Below, one piece after another: positions 43,393-52,649 of a stretch of 64,000 bases of DNA. The DNA is from Vibrio tarriae (GTDB taxonomy: Bacteria; Pseudomonadota; Gammaproteobacteria; Enterobacterales; Vibrionaceae), in assembly GCF_002216685.1 (NCBI RefSeq), contig NZ_CP022353.1:1984001-2048000 (forward strand), given 5' to 3'. Numbering within the stretch: position 1 is the first letter of the stretch; each line of letters opens with the position of its first letter. The translations under genes were made by a program, and so were the position numbers. Under the pieces are notes generated by a model. It did no database searches and was not told the DNA's origin. It was given only the letters and a program-made list of their open reading frames with translations.

Positions 43393-44388
43393 CTATCGCT
43401 TTGTCCGTCGAGGTACTTGTGGAGCACTTGGTTTCAAAAGCAATCCTTTTTCGGTTGAAGTAGCATCTAGCTCTGGCCATGCATACTGAACCTTTTTAAG
43501 CCCATCGAGAAACCGTTTTCTGAAATCTCGATGTCCCTGAGGAGTATTAGGGTAATTGGCTCCTATTTGGTCCATTAGTCCTTCCCAGGGAATGACTGTT
43601 GAACGTTTTAAATAGCTGACTCGGTATGTTGCCCAGCAATATATATCGAGAGCCATAGGAGAACGCTTAATCAACCGTAATACCCTCATATCTAGAGGAA
43701 CTGGTTTATCTGTTATCAGTTGAAAAAACTTTGGCGACAGATCTACCCAAGAGCCCCATAATGAATTTTGATCTGGATGCTTTGTGCTCCACCATATATG
43801 TGAAACATCCGCTACTCTGGCACCAATCTCATCCTCAGAAATATATTCATCACCTTCATTATGTTCCGTAAACATAACGCTAATGGTGGTTTTAAAAAGT
43901 TTACTCATCTGCTCACGCAAACGCGGAATAGAACCATCTTTCCCCCCAGTTCCCGATAACCCTAGTTCGGCCATAAAGCTTCTCTGAGAATTCCCTAATT
44001 CAAGCCTACGCGCCTCTGTCTCACCGATATAACCCTTATCCAATCTGGACTTGTTTCTTACTGCTTGAGTGGTCATCCAAACCAGAAGCAAACGTGCATA
44101 GCAACCGTAAGGCAAACCTACAGATGAGGGGGCCATCATGTGCATTGTGAAATTACCATTCTTGCGACTCCACTCATTCGATTGGGGTTTGCTATGCGGT
44201 ATGGTTGCTTGAATCAAAAGCCGAGCGATAAAACCGAGTTCATTAGCCTCCTGAGCGCTGCACTCCTGGATTGCTATGATGTTGTCTATATGTTTCGTGC
44301 TTAGCTCTAGCTTTCCACAGGTAACCGAGACACTTTTTTGTCTAGTGGTTCCCCTAGCCTGAACATCCGTTACATATTTAATCGTCAT
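43393..44388 (-). CDS. repA: Plasmid replication initiator RepA
   Basis: A 331-residue initiator of the RepA_C type found in broad-host-range plasmids. Visible blocks are LPYGCYARLLLVWMTTQAVR, FMAELGLSGTGGKDGSI, SKLFKTTISV and DIYCWATYRVSYL, a winged-helix arrangement. It should bind the four iterons downstream and start replication with host DnaA. An intact initiator and origin on an integrated element suggest that it can copy itself when excised. Confidence 0.87.
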   Translation of the reverse strand: MTIKYVTDVQARGTTRQKSVSVTCGKLELSTKHIDNIIAIQECSAQEANELGFIARLLIQATIPHSKPQSNEWSRKNGNFTMHMMAPSSVGLPYGCYARLLLVWMTTQAVRNKSRLDKGYIGETEARRLELGNSQRSFMAELGLSGTGGKDGSIPRLREQMSKLFKTTISVMFTEHNEGDEYISEDEIGARVADVSHIWWSTKHPDQNSLWGSWVDLSPKFFQLITDKPVPLDMRVLRLIKRSPMALDIYCWATYRVSYLKRSTVIPWEGLMDQIGANYPNTPQGHRDFRKRFLDGLKKVQYAWPELDATSTEKGLLLKPSAPQVPRRTKR

Positions 44389-44400
44389 GTGGACTCAGAC

Positions 44401-44625
44401 TTACCAAATAAAACCGGGTCTTGCGGCTTTTAACGCAGACCTGCGCTTCTCTGCTATCCAGTTCTCCACTTCAGCCAAGTCCCAAGCAACACTTCGGCTG
44501 GTCAGAACAATACGACGAGGAAAATCACCACGCTGTTCCAGGTTATAGATGGTTCGATCAGACAACGGAATCATTTTTAACAATGTTTTTCGGTTAATTA
44601 GTGTTTTGTTTGTCCATGGCTCCAT
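44401..44625 (-). CDS. AlpA-like DNA-binding protein
   Basis: A 74-residue helix-turn-helix protein of the AlpA/MerR-like excisionase type (LLKMIPLSDRTIYNLEQRGDFPRRI, SRSVAWDLAEVENWIAE). Such proteins control or assist integrases of P4-like elements. It lies 12 bp upstream of repA on the same strand, so it may be made together with RepA, linking excision to replication. Confidence 0.82.
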   Translation of the reverse strand: MEPWTNKTLINRKTLLKMIPLSDRTIYNLEQRGDFPRRIVLTSRSVAWDLAEVENWIAEKRRSALKAARPGFIW

Positions 44626-44708
44626 AACTAGTCCTCCTCTTAATTCTTTGCTAGATAATGTCAGGCTTTGCTAGTAGATTACGTACATGCATTGGACAAA
44701 TAGGTTGA

Positions 44709-45866
44709 ATGAAAGTGGATAAAGAAAAGGAAGTTGAAGAACGATTGGGAGATTTCTACATACCCATATGGGACGGTTGCGATAAATCCGTAGCCGCTGC
44801 TGTTCATCAATTTAGAGAAAAATGGCATTCATACTCGGAGTTATCAAAAAGCCACAACATTATCAGCTTAATAAAAGAGTTAATTGACCCTGCGACTTGC
44901 GAATTTATAGATAAAATTCCAGCTGATTATCTGGAACTCTTACCAATATATCCTCCTCAATGTAGCTACAGCGATCTGATTAAGTTTGGAGGTTTTCGGT
45001 ATACCGTGGATCAAATTCACCACTATCTTCGTAATTTTGTAGACAACAGTTCATATACTGAACAGCGAAATTTATACATTTCGACTCAGGAAACTCTTAA
45101 GAATTTGTTTTCGCTGTGCGAAGGTAAAAGACCCAACAGGTCAAATTTGGCACCTGATATTTACTTAAACACTGAGCGAAGAAGGAGTTTGTGTGCCTTC
45201 TGTGGGAGCCCAACTGAATTCTCTTTATTCATGACAAAATGGGTTGAAGACCAGTTTCTTGAGAATGAGGAAGATGCCGAAGGGAAAAAAAAGAGAGCTG
45301 TTCTTAGCCACACTTACTGCTTAAGTCACAGACCTAAGCTACAAGATGGTTCCTGGAATGCAATGTACAAGCAAGCGAAACGCTCTTCCAAACAGTTTGA
45401 TCAGGAAGTTTTAAGATTACGCCGCCAAGTAGCTCAACCAGATCGCTACAATGCTATGTCGGGAGATAAACTTATAGATGAGTATTTTTATTACTATCTC
45501 CAAGACAAGGCTATCAAACCCGAGCAATCCGATGCACTCTTTGAATATGTAAGAACGACGTATTCCAATCCCGTTACTTTAGATAAATCAAGTTACGAGG
45601 AGCTACTAGCCATTTCAAATGACTTAACTGCCGTAGGTTCAGCTTTAGGACCTGATGATGAAGGAGCTTTACGTAACATAGCCCGAAGAATGGTAGATTC
45701 AAGACTTACTGACAATAAAAAAAGAATGCTAGCTCTGATAAATCAAGGCCTTAGTCAGAAGGTGGTTGCTCAAAAACTAACTGAACTTGGTGGTAATAAA
45801 ATTTCTCACCAAGCTGTTTCCAAAGCACTAGGAACAATTCGCGATGAGTTTCTCTTACCAGACTAG
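44709..45866 (+). CDS. Zinc-finger/HTH protein of unknown function
   Basis: A 385-residue soluble protein that I do not recognise. The middle has a Cys/His set (CAFCGSP ... HTYCLSHRP, about residues 153-205) that looks like a zinc site. The C-terminus has a helix-turn-helix of the type found in transposon and phage regulators (QGLSQKVVAQKLTELGGNKISHQAVSKAL, in parts). A KorB-type operator lies 12 bp after its stop. It is divergent from the alpA-repA operon. A replication or regulatory role is likely but unproven. Confidence 0.55.
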   Translation: MKVDKEKEVEERLGDFYIPIWDGCDKSVAAAVHQFREKWHSYSELSKSHNIISLIKELIDPATCEFIDKIPADYLELLPIYPPQCSYSDLIKFGGFRYTVDQIHHYLRNFVDNSSYTEQRNLYISTQETLKNLFSLCEGKRPNRSNLAPDIYLNTERRRSLCAFCGSPTEFSLFMTKWVEDQFLENEEDAEGKKKRAVLSHTYCLSHRPKLQDGSWNAMYKQAKRSSKQFDQEVLRLRRQVAQPDRYNAMSGDKLIDEYFYYYLQDKAIKPEQSDALFEYVRTTYSNPVTLDKSSYEELLAISNDLTAVGSALGPDDEGALRNIARRMVDSRLTDNKKRMLALINQGLSQKVVAQKLTELGGNKISHQAVSKALGTIRDEFLLPD

Positions 45867-45877
45867 AAGAACTGGCA

Positions 45878-45898
45878 AAATTTTAGCGGCTAAAATTT
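45878..45898. promoter_or_regulatory. KorB-type operator upstream of the sce7726/sce7725 pair
   Basis: A 21-bp perfect palindrome with core TTTAGCGGCTAAA (45882-45894), the IncP KorB consensus. It lies between the unknown zinc-finger gene and the sce7726-like gene. Confidence 0.8.
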
Positions 45899-46159
45899 GA
45901 CTCAGAAATACTAAACTCATGGAGATAAATAAAAGTAAAAATTAACTCAAGCGGAAACTAAAGCTAGTCTTAAATTATTAACAGTTTCTCTTTTGGATGT
46001 GTGCCTTCATGAGCTTGTTGTTAGCATCTCTAGGTAGTCCCAAAACTAACGTTATCAGGTTGAGTTCGCATTGTCTTTACTCTAGAATCATCGCCTTTCT
46101 AAGACTATTATATGCAATAGATTAAAGAGTTTTTAAGTAACTCAACATCGGATATAACC

Positions 46160-47047
46160 ATGAATTACAAGCAACTAGCAAAGATGTTTACCAGTACAAA
46201 CATAACTAAAGTTGCTCAAGGAGATCTGAGCCTTGTGCAAGACATTGCTAGTGACTTCCCTACACTATCCCATGTACAAAGTATTTCTGAATTATTTGAA
46301 GAAGCGTACAAACTCCTTTGTAAGCACTACCCTAATGAATATGTTATCAAAAACATTATTGCTAACAATGTTTTGCTAGGGACTCATTCAATGAACACCG
46401 CAAGCATGCTCAGTGAATTGCGTATTGGCACCAACAAAGCGGACTGTGTGATCATTAACGGGTCCTCTACGTGCTACGAAATAAAAACTAAATTTGACTC
46501 CTTAAAGCGACTTCCCGAGCAGTTGTCCGCTTACACTTCCTCCTTTGATAAAACATACGTTGTTACTCACGAGACGCATTTAAGTGCCTTGATAAAAATT
46601 CAAAAGGATATGCCTCTCTTTGGTATTTTATTATCAAACAAGAGAAATCAGTTGAGTAAGAAAATAGAGGCCCCTCAAAACAAGAATTTTGATGCTGAAT
46701 TAATGTTTCATACTTTGAGGAAAGAAGAGTATACCGACATTGCGCATAGAGTCACAGGATCTGTTCCCGATTGCCCGTCAACAGAGCTATTTAGCGAGTG
46801 CAAAGAAATATTTTGTTCGTTGAATGAAGCTGAAGCTAATAAACATTTCAAGCGAGTACTTAAAAAATACCGTCGAAATGATCACAAATTCATCTCCAAA
46901 CTACCAAAATCTATGAAAAATCTTGGAATAAGCTACAGCATTCACAAAAAAGATAAGAACAACATCATATCATCCCTATTTAAATGCAATCAGTTTAATA
47001 GAGAGGATTATGATGTATTTTCCATATATGAGAGGGAAGCAGTTTGA
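46160..47047 (+). CDS. sce7726-family protein, probable PD-(D/E)xK nuclease fold
   Basis: A 295-residue protein matching the sce7726 family by its core: NKADCVIINGSSTCYEIKTKFDSL (about 91-114, given in part) with RLPEQLSAYTSSFDKTYVV after it. The D-x(n)-ExK arrangement (ADCVI, then YEIKT) is that of PD-(D/E)xK nucleases and related restriction folds. It overlaps the sce7725-type gene by 38 nt, so the two act together. Codon use is AT-rich and foreign. Function is not established; mobile-element cargo of this kind is often defence. Confidence 0.72.
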   Translation: MNYKQLAKMFTSTNITKVAQGDLSLVQDIASDFPTLSHVQSISELFEEAYKLLCKHYPNEYVIKNIIANNVLLGTHSMNTASMLSELRIGTNKADCVIINGSSTCYEIKTKFDSLKRLPEQLSAYTSSFDKTYVVTHETHLSALIKIQKDMPLFGILLSNKRNQLSKKIEAPQNKNFDAELMFHTLRKEEYTDIAHRVTGSVPDCPSTELFSECKEIFCSLNEAEANKHFKRVLKKYRRNDHKFISKLPKSMKNLGISYSIHKKDKNNIISSLFKCNQFNREDYDVFSIYEREAV

Positions 47048-47942
47048 GCTAGCGGCACTGAAAGAAGTAGCTCCGAGACTTAATTCAACCAAGGTTAGCC
47101 CTGTAATTGAGCCTATTAACGACAACATCGATCGTCTTTGCACAACGATCGATGTACTAAACAATCATAATATTGTACCTCATGTTATCGTAAACCCTCA
47201 AGTAGGTGATTTAGCGAGTGACTCTCCGGACTTTCTAAACATTGAATTATCTAAACATACTGTATCTTTTATTCCATGCATAAGACTACACAACCAAAAT
47301 ATTCTATACAGCAAAACTTTACTACAACAATTAATCAACGACAGCGTTCCATTCTCCCTGTACCTACAGGAAGATATACAATCAAATATCACTCCCTATA
47401 CAAGCAATTCTGTTGCAAATATTATCCAGAACTTGAATAGATACTCGCACGCTTTCAGAAACTCATTACCACGTAGCGTAATTGTTGATAGCTCTTTCCC
47501 ATCCAAACCAAGAAATGCAGATTACAGTCGAACACCGCAGTACTTCTCAGATGCTCATGTGGCGTACACTACCCCAATGATCCAACATCAGATCGGATTT
47601 GGAGATTTCTTAACAATTGATGATGCTTGGTCTACATCTGGAGGGCCTGCTTTTGTTATTGCACTTCACATTACATACATAGAACAATCCAATAGTAATA
47701 TGTACGTTAAGCATAGCCTATCGACCAAAAATCCTAATGATCAAAGTGACCCTGCTGGTAAGTTCAAAGAGGCTCTGCAGGAAATGATTGATTTTGCTAA
47801 TGTTACACCTAGCTTTGATCAAAACACTCTCGGGTTTCAAGAGTATATTAAAATTCACGTAAACGGGACGTATCACGCCTTAGGTGTACCTAAGAAGTTA
47901 AGTATGATGCACCATATTGAGACCATTAATAACTACCTTTAA
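47010..47942 (+). CDS. sce7725-family (beta-type) protein
   Basis: A 310-residue protein starting YFPYMRGKQFELAAL and continuing VSPVIEPINDN, the typical opening of the sce7725 family, related to phage T4 beta-type proteins (PF14350). GAGAGGA precedes the ATG. It overlaps the previous gene, a pairing seen repeatedly in these families. No enzymatic motif is clear to me; the fold may be a TIM-barrel-like one. It probably forms a two-gene system with the nuclease-like partner. Confidence 0.75.
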   Translation: MMYFPYMRGKQFELAALKEVAPRLNSTKVSPVIEPINDNIDRLCTTIDVLNNHNIVPHVIVNPQVGDLASDSPDFLNIELSKHTVSFIPCIRLHNQNILYSKTLLQQLINDSVPFSLYLQEDIQSNITPYTSNSVANIIQNLNRYSHAFRNSLPRSVIVDSSFPSKPRNADYSRTPQYFSDAHVAYTTPMIQHQIGFGDFLTIDDAWSTSGGPAFVIALHITYIEQSNSNMYVKHSLSTKNPNDQSDPAGKFKEALQEMIDFANVTPSFDQNTLGFQEYIKIHVNGTYHALGVPKKLSMMHHIETINNYL

Positions 47943-47989
47943 CTTGATTCAATTAAATACCGTAAAGTGCCCTTAAAGAGACTTTTAAT

Positions 47990-48012
47990 GAGTGGGGCTC
48001 AACTCCCCACTC
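47990..48012. terminator. Terminator between the sce pair and the integrase
   Basis: GAGTGGGG-CTCAACT-CCCCACTC, an eight-pair stem between convergent genes, with AT-rich sides; probably bidirectional. Confidence 0.65.
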
Positions 48013-48029
48013 TATATTTACTCAACGTG

Positions 48030-49217
48030 TTAAGTTGTCCACTCATCAATCATATCAGCCCAGTCCTGTAGCATTGATGCACGTTGCTCTCGATATTCAG
48101 CTTTGTTGTAAACTGCCCTCACCCCTTTCTGTTCGTGCGCCAGGCATTTTTCTATCCAGTCAGTGTTATACCCTGCTTCATGCAGCAATGTACTCGCTGT
48201 TCTACGTAGGTCATGCGGGCCAAACTTACTTAGTGACTGCCCATCCTTCTGCGCAGCCTTGTACGTTAGAGCTAATACACGATTCATTGTCGCACTGCTC
48301 ATTGGGGCATCGGAGTCATAACGAGAAGGAAGAATGTAATCAGATCCACCGGCAAATGTCTTCAAGGCGATCAAAATATCCATCGCCTGGCGTGACAAAA
48401 ACACCAGATGCGGGTTACGTCGTTTCATCCTTTCTTTAGGGATTGTCCACAACGCTTCGCTAAAGTTAATTTCACTCCAAGTTGCATTGGTTAACTCGCT
48501 TTTACGTACCATAGTCAGCAAAAGCAACTTTACCGCAGCACGAATCGAAGGCGTGGTTCCTACCTTTTCCATATAGCGGTACATCAAACCAATCTCAGCC
48601 GGTGTTAACGTTCGGTCTCTTGGCTCAAACCGCGCGATACTTGCGGGCCTCACCAGGTCTGCCGGGTTCTCAACTTTCTGCCCTCTCTCAATTGCCCACC
48701 GATACACCTGGAGTACAATATCACGCGTGTGTACAGCCGTTGCGGGCGCGCCACGCTCTACTATCGCATCAGTCAGTGCTCGCAGATCTTCATGGGTGAT
48801 TTCGGTGAGCTTCTGATTGCCAAATTTGCCCTCTAACTCTCGTGCATAGACTGAACGACGCATATCCCGGGTAGAATCGGCCATCTGATAGCCACGCAGC
48901 CATTTCTGAGCCCAGGCACCAAAGGTTTCAGCATCTTTCGTTCTCGCCTTAGCACGTGCTTTCTCTTTGGCAGGTGACTTTCCATCAGTAACCATTCGCT
49001 TCGCTTCATTGAGACGCTCACGCGCTTCAGCTAACGTGATGCCTCCTACTCCGTAACGACCAAAGGTAATAGTTTCTTGTCTGCCATTGATCGAGTAGTT
49101 GTAGCGAAAAGAGATAGAGCCTGCGGTAGTGACAGCAACATAGAGACCATCACGGTCATTGACTTTGTAAAGTTTATCTTTGGGTTTGAGATTGCGTAGC
49201 TTGGTATCAGTCAGCAT
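48030..49217 (-). CDS. Tyrosine integrase (P4-like) next to guaA
   Basis: A 395-residue integrase. It has an N-terminal DUF4102 arm-binding domain (TKLRNLKPKDKLYKVNDRDGLY in parts), a SAM-like core-binding domain, and a catalytic domain with all residues: Arg in TMVRKSEL, His-x-x-Arg in PHDLRRT, His in CLAHE and Tyr in VYNKAEY. It is transcribed towards the island interior, with its start facing guaA. P4-like integrases mostly use tRNA genes, but one group uses the guaA 3' end; position suggests this one does. Confidence 0.93.
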   Translation of the reverse strand: MLTDTKLRNLKPKDKLYKVNDRDGLYVAVTTAGSISFRYNYSINGRQETITFGRYGVGGITLAEARERLNEAKRMVTDGKSPAKEKARAKARTKDAETFGAWAQKWLRGYQMADSTRDMRRSVYARELEGKFGNQKLTEITHEDLRALTDAIVERGAPATAVHTRDIVLQVYRWAIERGQKVENPADLVRPASIARFEPRDRTLTPAEIGLMYRYMEKVGTTPSIRAAVKLLLLTMVRKSELTNATWSEINFSEALWTIPKERMKRRNPHLVFLSRQAMDILIALKTFAGGSDYILPSRYDSDAPMSSATMNRVLALTYKAAQKDGQSLSKFGPHDLRRTASTLLHEAGYNTDWIEKCLAHEQKGVRAVYNKAEYREQRASMLQDWADMIDEWTT

Positions 49218-49240
49218 GTTTCGACCTATTATTCTTGTTT

Positions 49241-49346
49241 GATACCATGCTGAAAAACCTCTAAAAACTAGAGATTAATCTTTACAAAAACAGATAGATA
49301 TATAAATTTAATACCATGCCCCATCAAAAACACTCAGCATGGTATC
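49241..49346. repeat. Inverted and direct repeats upstream of the integrase
   Basis: GATACCATGCTGA (49241-49253) and its complement TCAGCATGGTATC (49334-49346) form a 13-bp inverted repeat, with a further ATACCATGC at 49311. They lie between the integrase start and guaA and may be integrase arm-binding sites or an operator. Confidence 0.65.
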
Positions 49347-49455
49347 GGGCGTAATCCATGGCATTACCGATGAATCATACCCATCAAAATACCACGGTCA
49401 AACCGTGCTTGGCGTTGCCAGACATTACCAAAAATGACTAAGCTAAAAGCAAAAA

Positions 49456-49477
49456 AAGTCCGCAATTACGCGGACTT
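49456..49477 (-). terminator. Terminator now serving guaA
   Basis: AAGTCCGC-AATTAC-GCGGACTT with a run of A on its left (T run on the minus strand), about 50 bp after the guaA stop. It lies inside the island and replaces the native one left at 14461. Confidence 0.82.
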
Positions 49478-49524
49478 AAGTATGATTTGGTGCCTGTTAG
49501 TGCCAGACCTTTCTTAAAGGAGCA

Positions 49525-51078
49525 TTATTCCCACTCAATCGTTGCTGGTGGCTTACCGGAGATGTCATACACCACGCGTGAAATGCCATTCACCTCGTTG
49601 ATAATGCGGTTTGAAACCTTACCCAAGAACTCATAAGGCAGGTGCGCCCAATGTGCGGTCATAAAGTCGATGGTTTCGACTGCACGCAGTGATACAACCC
49701 AATCGTACTTACGACCATCGCCCATGACACCAACTGAACGCACTGGCAAGAACACAGTAAAGGCTTGAGAAACTTTGTTGTACAGATCCGCTGCATGCAG
49801 CTCTTCAATAAAGATTGCATCTGCACGGCGCAGTAAATCACAGTACTCTTTCTTCACTTCACCCAGTACACGTACACCAAGGCCAGGGCCTGGGAATGGG
49901 TGGCGGTAAAGCATGTTGTAAGGCAAACCAAGCTCAAGGCCAATCTTGCGCACTTCATCTTTAAACAGTTCACGCAGTGGCTCAACAAGGCCCATTTTCA
50001 TGTCATCTGGCAAACCACCCACGTTGTGGTGAGATTTGATCACATGCGCCTTACCTGTTTTTGAAGCCGCTGATTCAATCACATCTGGATAGATAGTACC
50101 TTGCGCCAACCATTTAGCGTTGCTGAGTTTTTTTGATTCTTCATCAAACACTTCAACAAACACACGACCGATGGTTTTGCGTTTCGCTTCTGGCTCATCA
50201 ATGCCTTCCAGTGCTTTCAAGAAACGCTCTTCTGCATCCACTTTGATGATGTTGAGGCCAAATTTGTCCCCAAACATATCCATCACTTGCTGACCTTCGT
50301 TCAAACGCAGTAAGCCGTTATCCACGAACACACAAGTCAGGCGATCACCAATCGCGCGGTGAACCAGCATGGCAACCACAGAAGAATCCACACCGCCAGA
50401 AAGGCCAAGGATCACTTCATCGTTACCCACTTGCTCTTTAATACGCGCAACGGCATCTTCAATGATAGATTCAGAAGTCCACAGACGCTCACAGCCACAC
50501 ACGCCCAGAACAAAGTTCTCCAGCATCTGCAAACCATTTTTAGTGTGGGTTACTTCAGGGTGGAACTGCACGCCGTAGTATTTCTTCTCTTCATTGGCCA
50601 TCGCTGCGTATGGACACGTGTCGGTTTCACCGATTTTTACGAAATCAGCTGGAATTTCGACCACTTTGTCACCGTGGCTCATCCAAACGTCTTGAGTCAA
50701 TTCAAGATCTTTAAATAGCGCTGATTCGCCAGAAACTTTCACCTGAGCATAACCAAACTCACGCTCATCAGAGGTCGCGACACGGCCACCTAACTGCTCA
50801 GCCATGGTCTGCATGCCGTAGCAAACGCCAAATACTGGCACGCCACTGTCAAACACATATTGTGGGGCTCGTGGTGAATTCGCTTCTGTCACGCTTTCAG
50901 GGCCACCAGAAAGAATAATGCCATCTGGATTGAATTCGCGAATGTCCGCCTCTTCCACATCCCAGCTCCACAGCTCACAGTACACACCGATTTCGCGCAC
51001 GCGACGGGCAACCAGCTGGGTATATTGGGATCCGAAATCAAGGATCAGAATTCGTTGGTCATGAATATTCTTAGTCAT
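49525..51078 (-). CDS. guaA: GMP synthase (glutamine-hydrolysing)
   Basis: A 517-residue GMP synthase turning XMP into GMP. The class I amidotransferase domain has Cys in [10 protein letters not shown] and His-Glu in QFHPEVTH. The ATP-pyrophosphatase domain has the P-loop [10 protein letters not shown], and the C-terminal dimerisation domain ends PPATIEWE. Coding is complete despite the island at its 3' end. It follows guaB on the minus strand by 107 bp, forming guaBA. Confidence 0.97.
   Translation of the reverse strand: MTKNIHDQRILILDFGSQYTQLVARRVREIGVYCELWSWDVEEADIREFNPDGIILSGGPESVTEANSPRAPQYVFDSGVPVFGVCYGMQTMAEQLGGRVATSDEREFGYAQVKVSGESALFKDLELTQDVWMSHGDKVVEIPADFVKIGETDTCPYAAMANEEKKYYGVQFHPEVTHTKNGLQMLENFVLGVCGCERLWTSESIIEDAVARIKEQVGNDEVILGLSGGVDSSVVAMLVHRAIGDRLTCVFVDNGLLRLNEGQQVMDMFGDKFGLNIIKVDAEERFLKALEGIDEPEAKRKTIGRVFVEVFDEESKKLSNAKWLAQGTIYPDVIESAASKTGKAHVIKSHHNVGGLPDDMKMGLVEPLRELFKDEVRKIGLELGLPYNMLYRHPFPGPGLGVRVLGEVKKEYCDLLRRADAIFIEELHAADLYNKVSQAFTVFLPVRSVGVMGDGRKYDWVVSLRAVETIDFMTAHWAHLPYEFLGKVSNRIINEVNGISRVVYDISGKPPATIEWE
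49528..49536 (+). other. Candidate right attachment core within the guaA 3' end
   Basis: TTCCCACTC covers the last coding bases of guaA (Glu-Trp-Glu) next to its stop. It matches 14526-14534. The crossing-over site is inferred from position and from known guaA-specific islands. Confidence 0.45.
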
Positions 51079-51169
51079 TGTTTAGCAGTCTTATCAGCCA
51101 AGTATTAAAAACAGGAAGTCTTAAAACGGAGGCGAATCTACTCGCCTCACATTCAGTCATCAAGCATTA

Positions 51170-51185
51170 AAGCAAACGTTTACGC
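51170..51185 (-). promoter_or_regulatory. Candidate PurR box between guaB and guaA
   Basis: AAGCAAACGTTTACGC matches the PurR consensus ACGCAAACGTTTGCGT at 13 of 16 positions. It touches the guaB stop codon and precedes guaA, so it may separately control guaA. Confidence 0.45.
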
Positions 51186-52649
51186 TTAACCCATACGGTA
51201 GTTTGGAGCTTCTTTCGTGATCTGCACGTCATGTACGTGAGACTCTTTCATACCCGCACCAGAGATACGTACAAATTGAGCTTTAGTACGCAAATCTTCT
51301 ACCGTGGCAGAGCCAGTCAGCCCCATACAAGAGCGTAGGCCGCCCATTTGTTGATGGATGATCTCTTTCAGATGACCTTTGTAAGCGATACGGCCTTCAA
51401 TGCCTTCTGGAACAAGCTTGTCTGCCGCGTTATCTGTTTGGAAGTAACGATCTGATGAACCTTTTGACATCGCACCCAGTGAACCCATACCGCGGTAGGC
51501 TTTGTAAGAACGGCCTTGGAACAGAATGACTTCGCCCGGTGCTTCTTCAGTACCTGCGAACATAGAGCCCACCATCACACAAGATGCACCAGCAGCAATC
51601 GCTTTAGAAATATCGCCAGAGAAACGGATACCGCCGTCTGCGATAACAGGAATACCGAACTCTTCAGCCACGCCAGCCGCATCCGCAATAGCAGTAACTT
51701 GAGGAACACCCACACCCGTTACGATACGAGTAGTACAGATAGAACCAGGGCCAATACCGACTTTCACTGCGCTTACGCCCGCTTCAATAAGAGCGCGCGC
51801 ACCTTCAGCGGTCGCCACGTTGCCACCGATGATTTCAAGGTGTGGGTAAGCCGAACGAGTTTCACGGATACGTTGCAGAACACCTTCCGAGTGGCCGTGA
51901 GAAGAGTCGATCAGCAGAACGTCAACGCCCGCTTCAACCAAGGCTTTAACACGCTCTTCGTTGCCTGGAGCAGCGCCAACAGCAGCACCAACACGCAGAC
52001 GACCTTGGTCATCTTTACATGCATTTGGTTTGCTTTCGGCTTTATGGAAGTCTTTCGCGGTGATCATGCCTTTAAGTTGGAACTCATCATTCACCACCAG
52101 AATTTTCTCAACACGCGCTTTGTGCATCTCTTCTTGCACTTCAGTACGGCTTGCGCCTTCTTTTACCGTCGCTAGACGCTCTTTTGGCGTCATTACTGCG
52201 GCAACAGATTTGGTGAGGTCAGTAACGAAACGAACGTCACGGCCAGTGATGATACCAACCAGTTCATTATTTTCAGTCACAACAGGGAAACCAGCAAAAC
52301 CGTGGTGGTAGGTCAATTCCATTACATCAGCGATGGTTTGTTCAGGGCGAACCGTCACAGGGTGAGTAACCACACCTGCTTCAAAGATTTTCACTTGGTG
52401 AACTTGAGCAGCTTGCTGTTCAATCGACATATTCTTGTGAATAAAGCCAATGCCGCCTTCTTGAGCCAGAGCGATCGCAAGACGTGCTTCCGTGACAGTA
52501 TCCATAGACGCAGAAACCATAGGAATGTTTAGCGCAATATTTTTGGTCAACCGAGTGCGAAGGTCGGCAGTATTAGGAAGAACGGTGGAATGAGCAGGGA
52601 CGAGTAAAACATCGTCAAAGGTTAGAGCTTCTTTTGCGATTCGTAGCAT
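51186..52649 (-). CDS. guaB: IMP dehydrogenase
   Basis: A 487-residue IMP dehydrogenase, the first step to GMP. The catalytic Cys loop is [15 protein letters not shown], two CBS domains interrupt the barrel at about 90-200, and the flap region has [10 protein letters not shown]. The ATG at 52649 gives the family N-terminus [16 protein letters not shown]. It is first in the guaBA operon, divergent from xseA. Confidence 0.97.
   Translation of the reverse strand: MLRIAKEALTFDDVLLVPAHSTVLPNTADLRTRLTKNIALNIPMVSASMDTVTEARLAIALAQEGGIGFIHKNMSIEQQAAQVHQVKIFEAGVVTHPVTVRPEQTIADVMELTYHHGFAGFPVVTENNELVGIITGRDVRFVTDLTKSVAAVMTPKERLATVKEGASRTEVQEEMHKARVEKILVVNDEFQLKGMITAKDFHKAESKPNACKDDQGRLRVGAAVGAAPGNEERVKALVEAGVDVLLIDSSHGHSEGVLQRIRETRSAYPHLEIIGGNVATAEGARALIEAGVSAVKVGIGPGSICTTRIVTGVGVPQVTAIADAAGVAEEFGIPVIADGGIRFSGDISKAIAAGASCVMVGSMFAGTEEAPGEVILFQGRSYKAYRGMGSLGAMSKGSSDRYFQTDNAADKLVPEGIEGRIAYKGHLKEIIHQQMGGLRSCMGLTGSATVEDLRTKAQFVRISGAGMKESHVHDVQITKEAPNYRMG

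Larger units (their letters stand above)
36900..49350. mobile_element. Plasmid-derived integrative mobilizable module (IncP-type)
   Basis: A contiguous set of plasmid functions: IncP-type oriT, traJ, traI, trbJ, trbK, trbL, repA with iterons, an AlpA-like regulator, an sce7726/sce7725 cargo pair and an integrase. The mating-channel ATPases, coupling protein and most Trb genes are missing, so transfer would need a helper plasmid. The left limit near 36.9 kb rests on a base-composition change. Confidence 0.72.
14526..49536. mobile_element. Composite genomic island inserted at the 3' end of guaA
   Basis: About 35 kb of accessory genes between the chitinase and guaA, which I recall as direct neighbours in V. 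cholerae. A tyrosine integrase lies beside guaA, and short guaA-like sequences are at both ends. Inside are four distinguishable modules: zinc scarcity, PTS sugar cassette, MerR-methyltransferase operon and a plasmid-derived mobilization/replication module. The exact left end is uncertain because the shared core is only nine bases, and the modules may have arrived at different times. Confidence 0.7.

Noticed and set aside
43188..43427. 79-residue minus-strand reading frame
   Set aside because: It is only a translation of the four iterons and origin DNA; repeated CSVP/CFVP segments come from the repeats.
47990..48012. GAGTGGGG as a further att-like site
   Set aside because: It is one arm of a terminator hairpin and lacks the AA that follows in guaA.
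48030..49524. tRNA gene as integration target
   Set aside because: No tRNA-like cloverleaf was found near the integrase; the neighbour is guaA.
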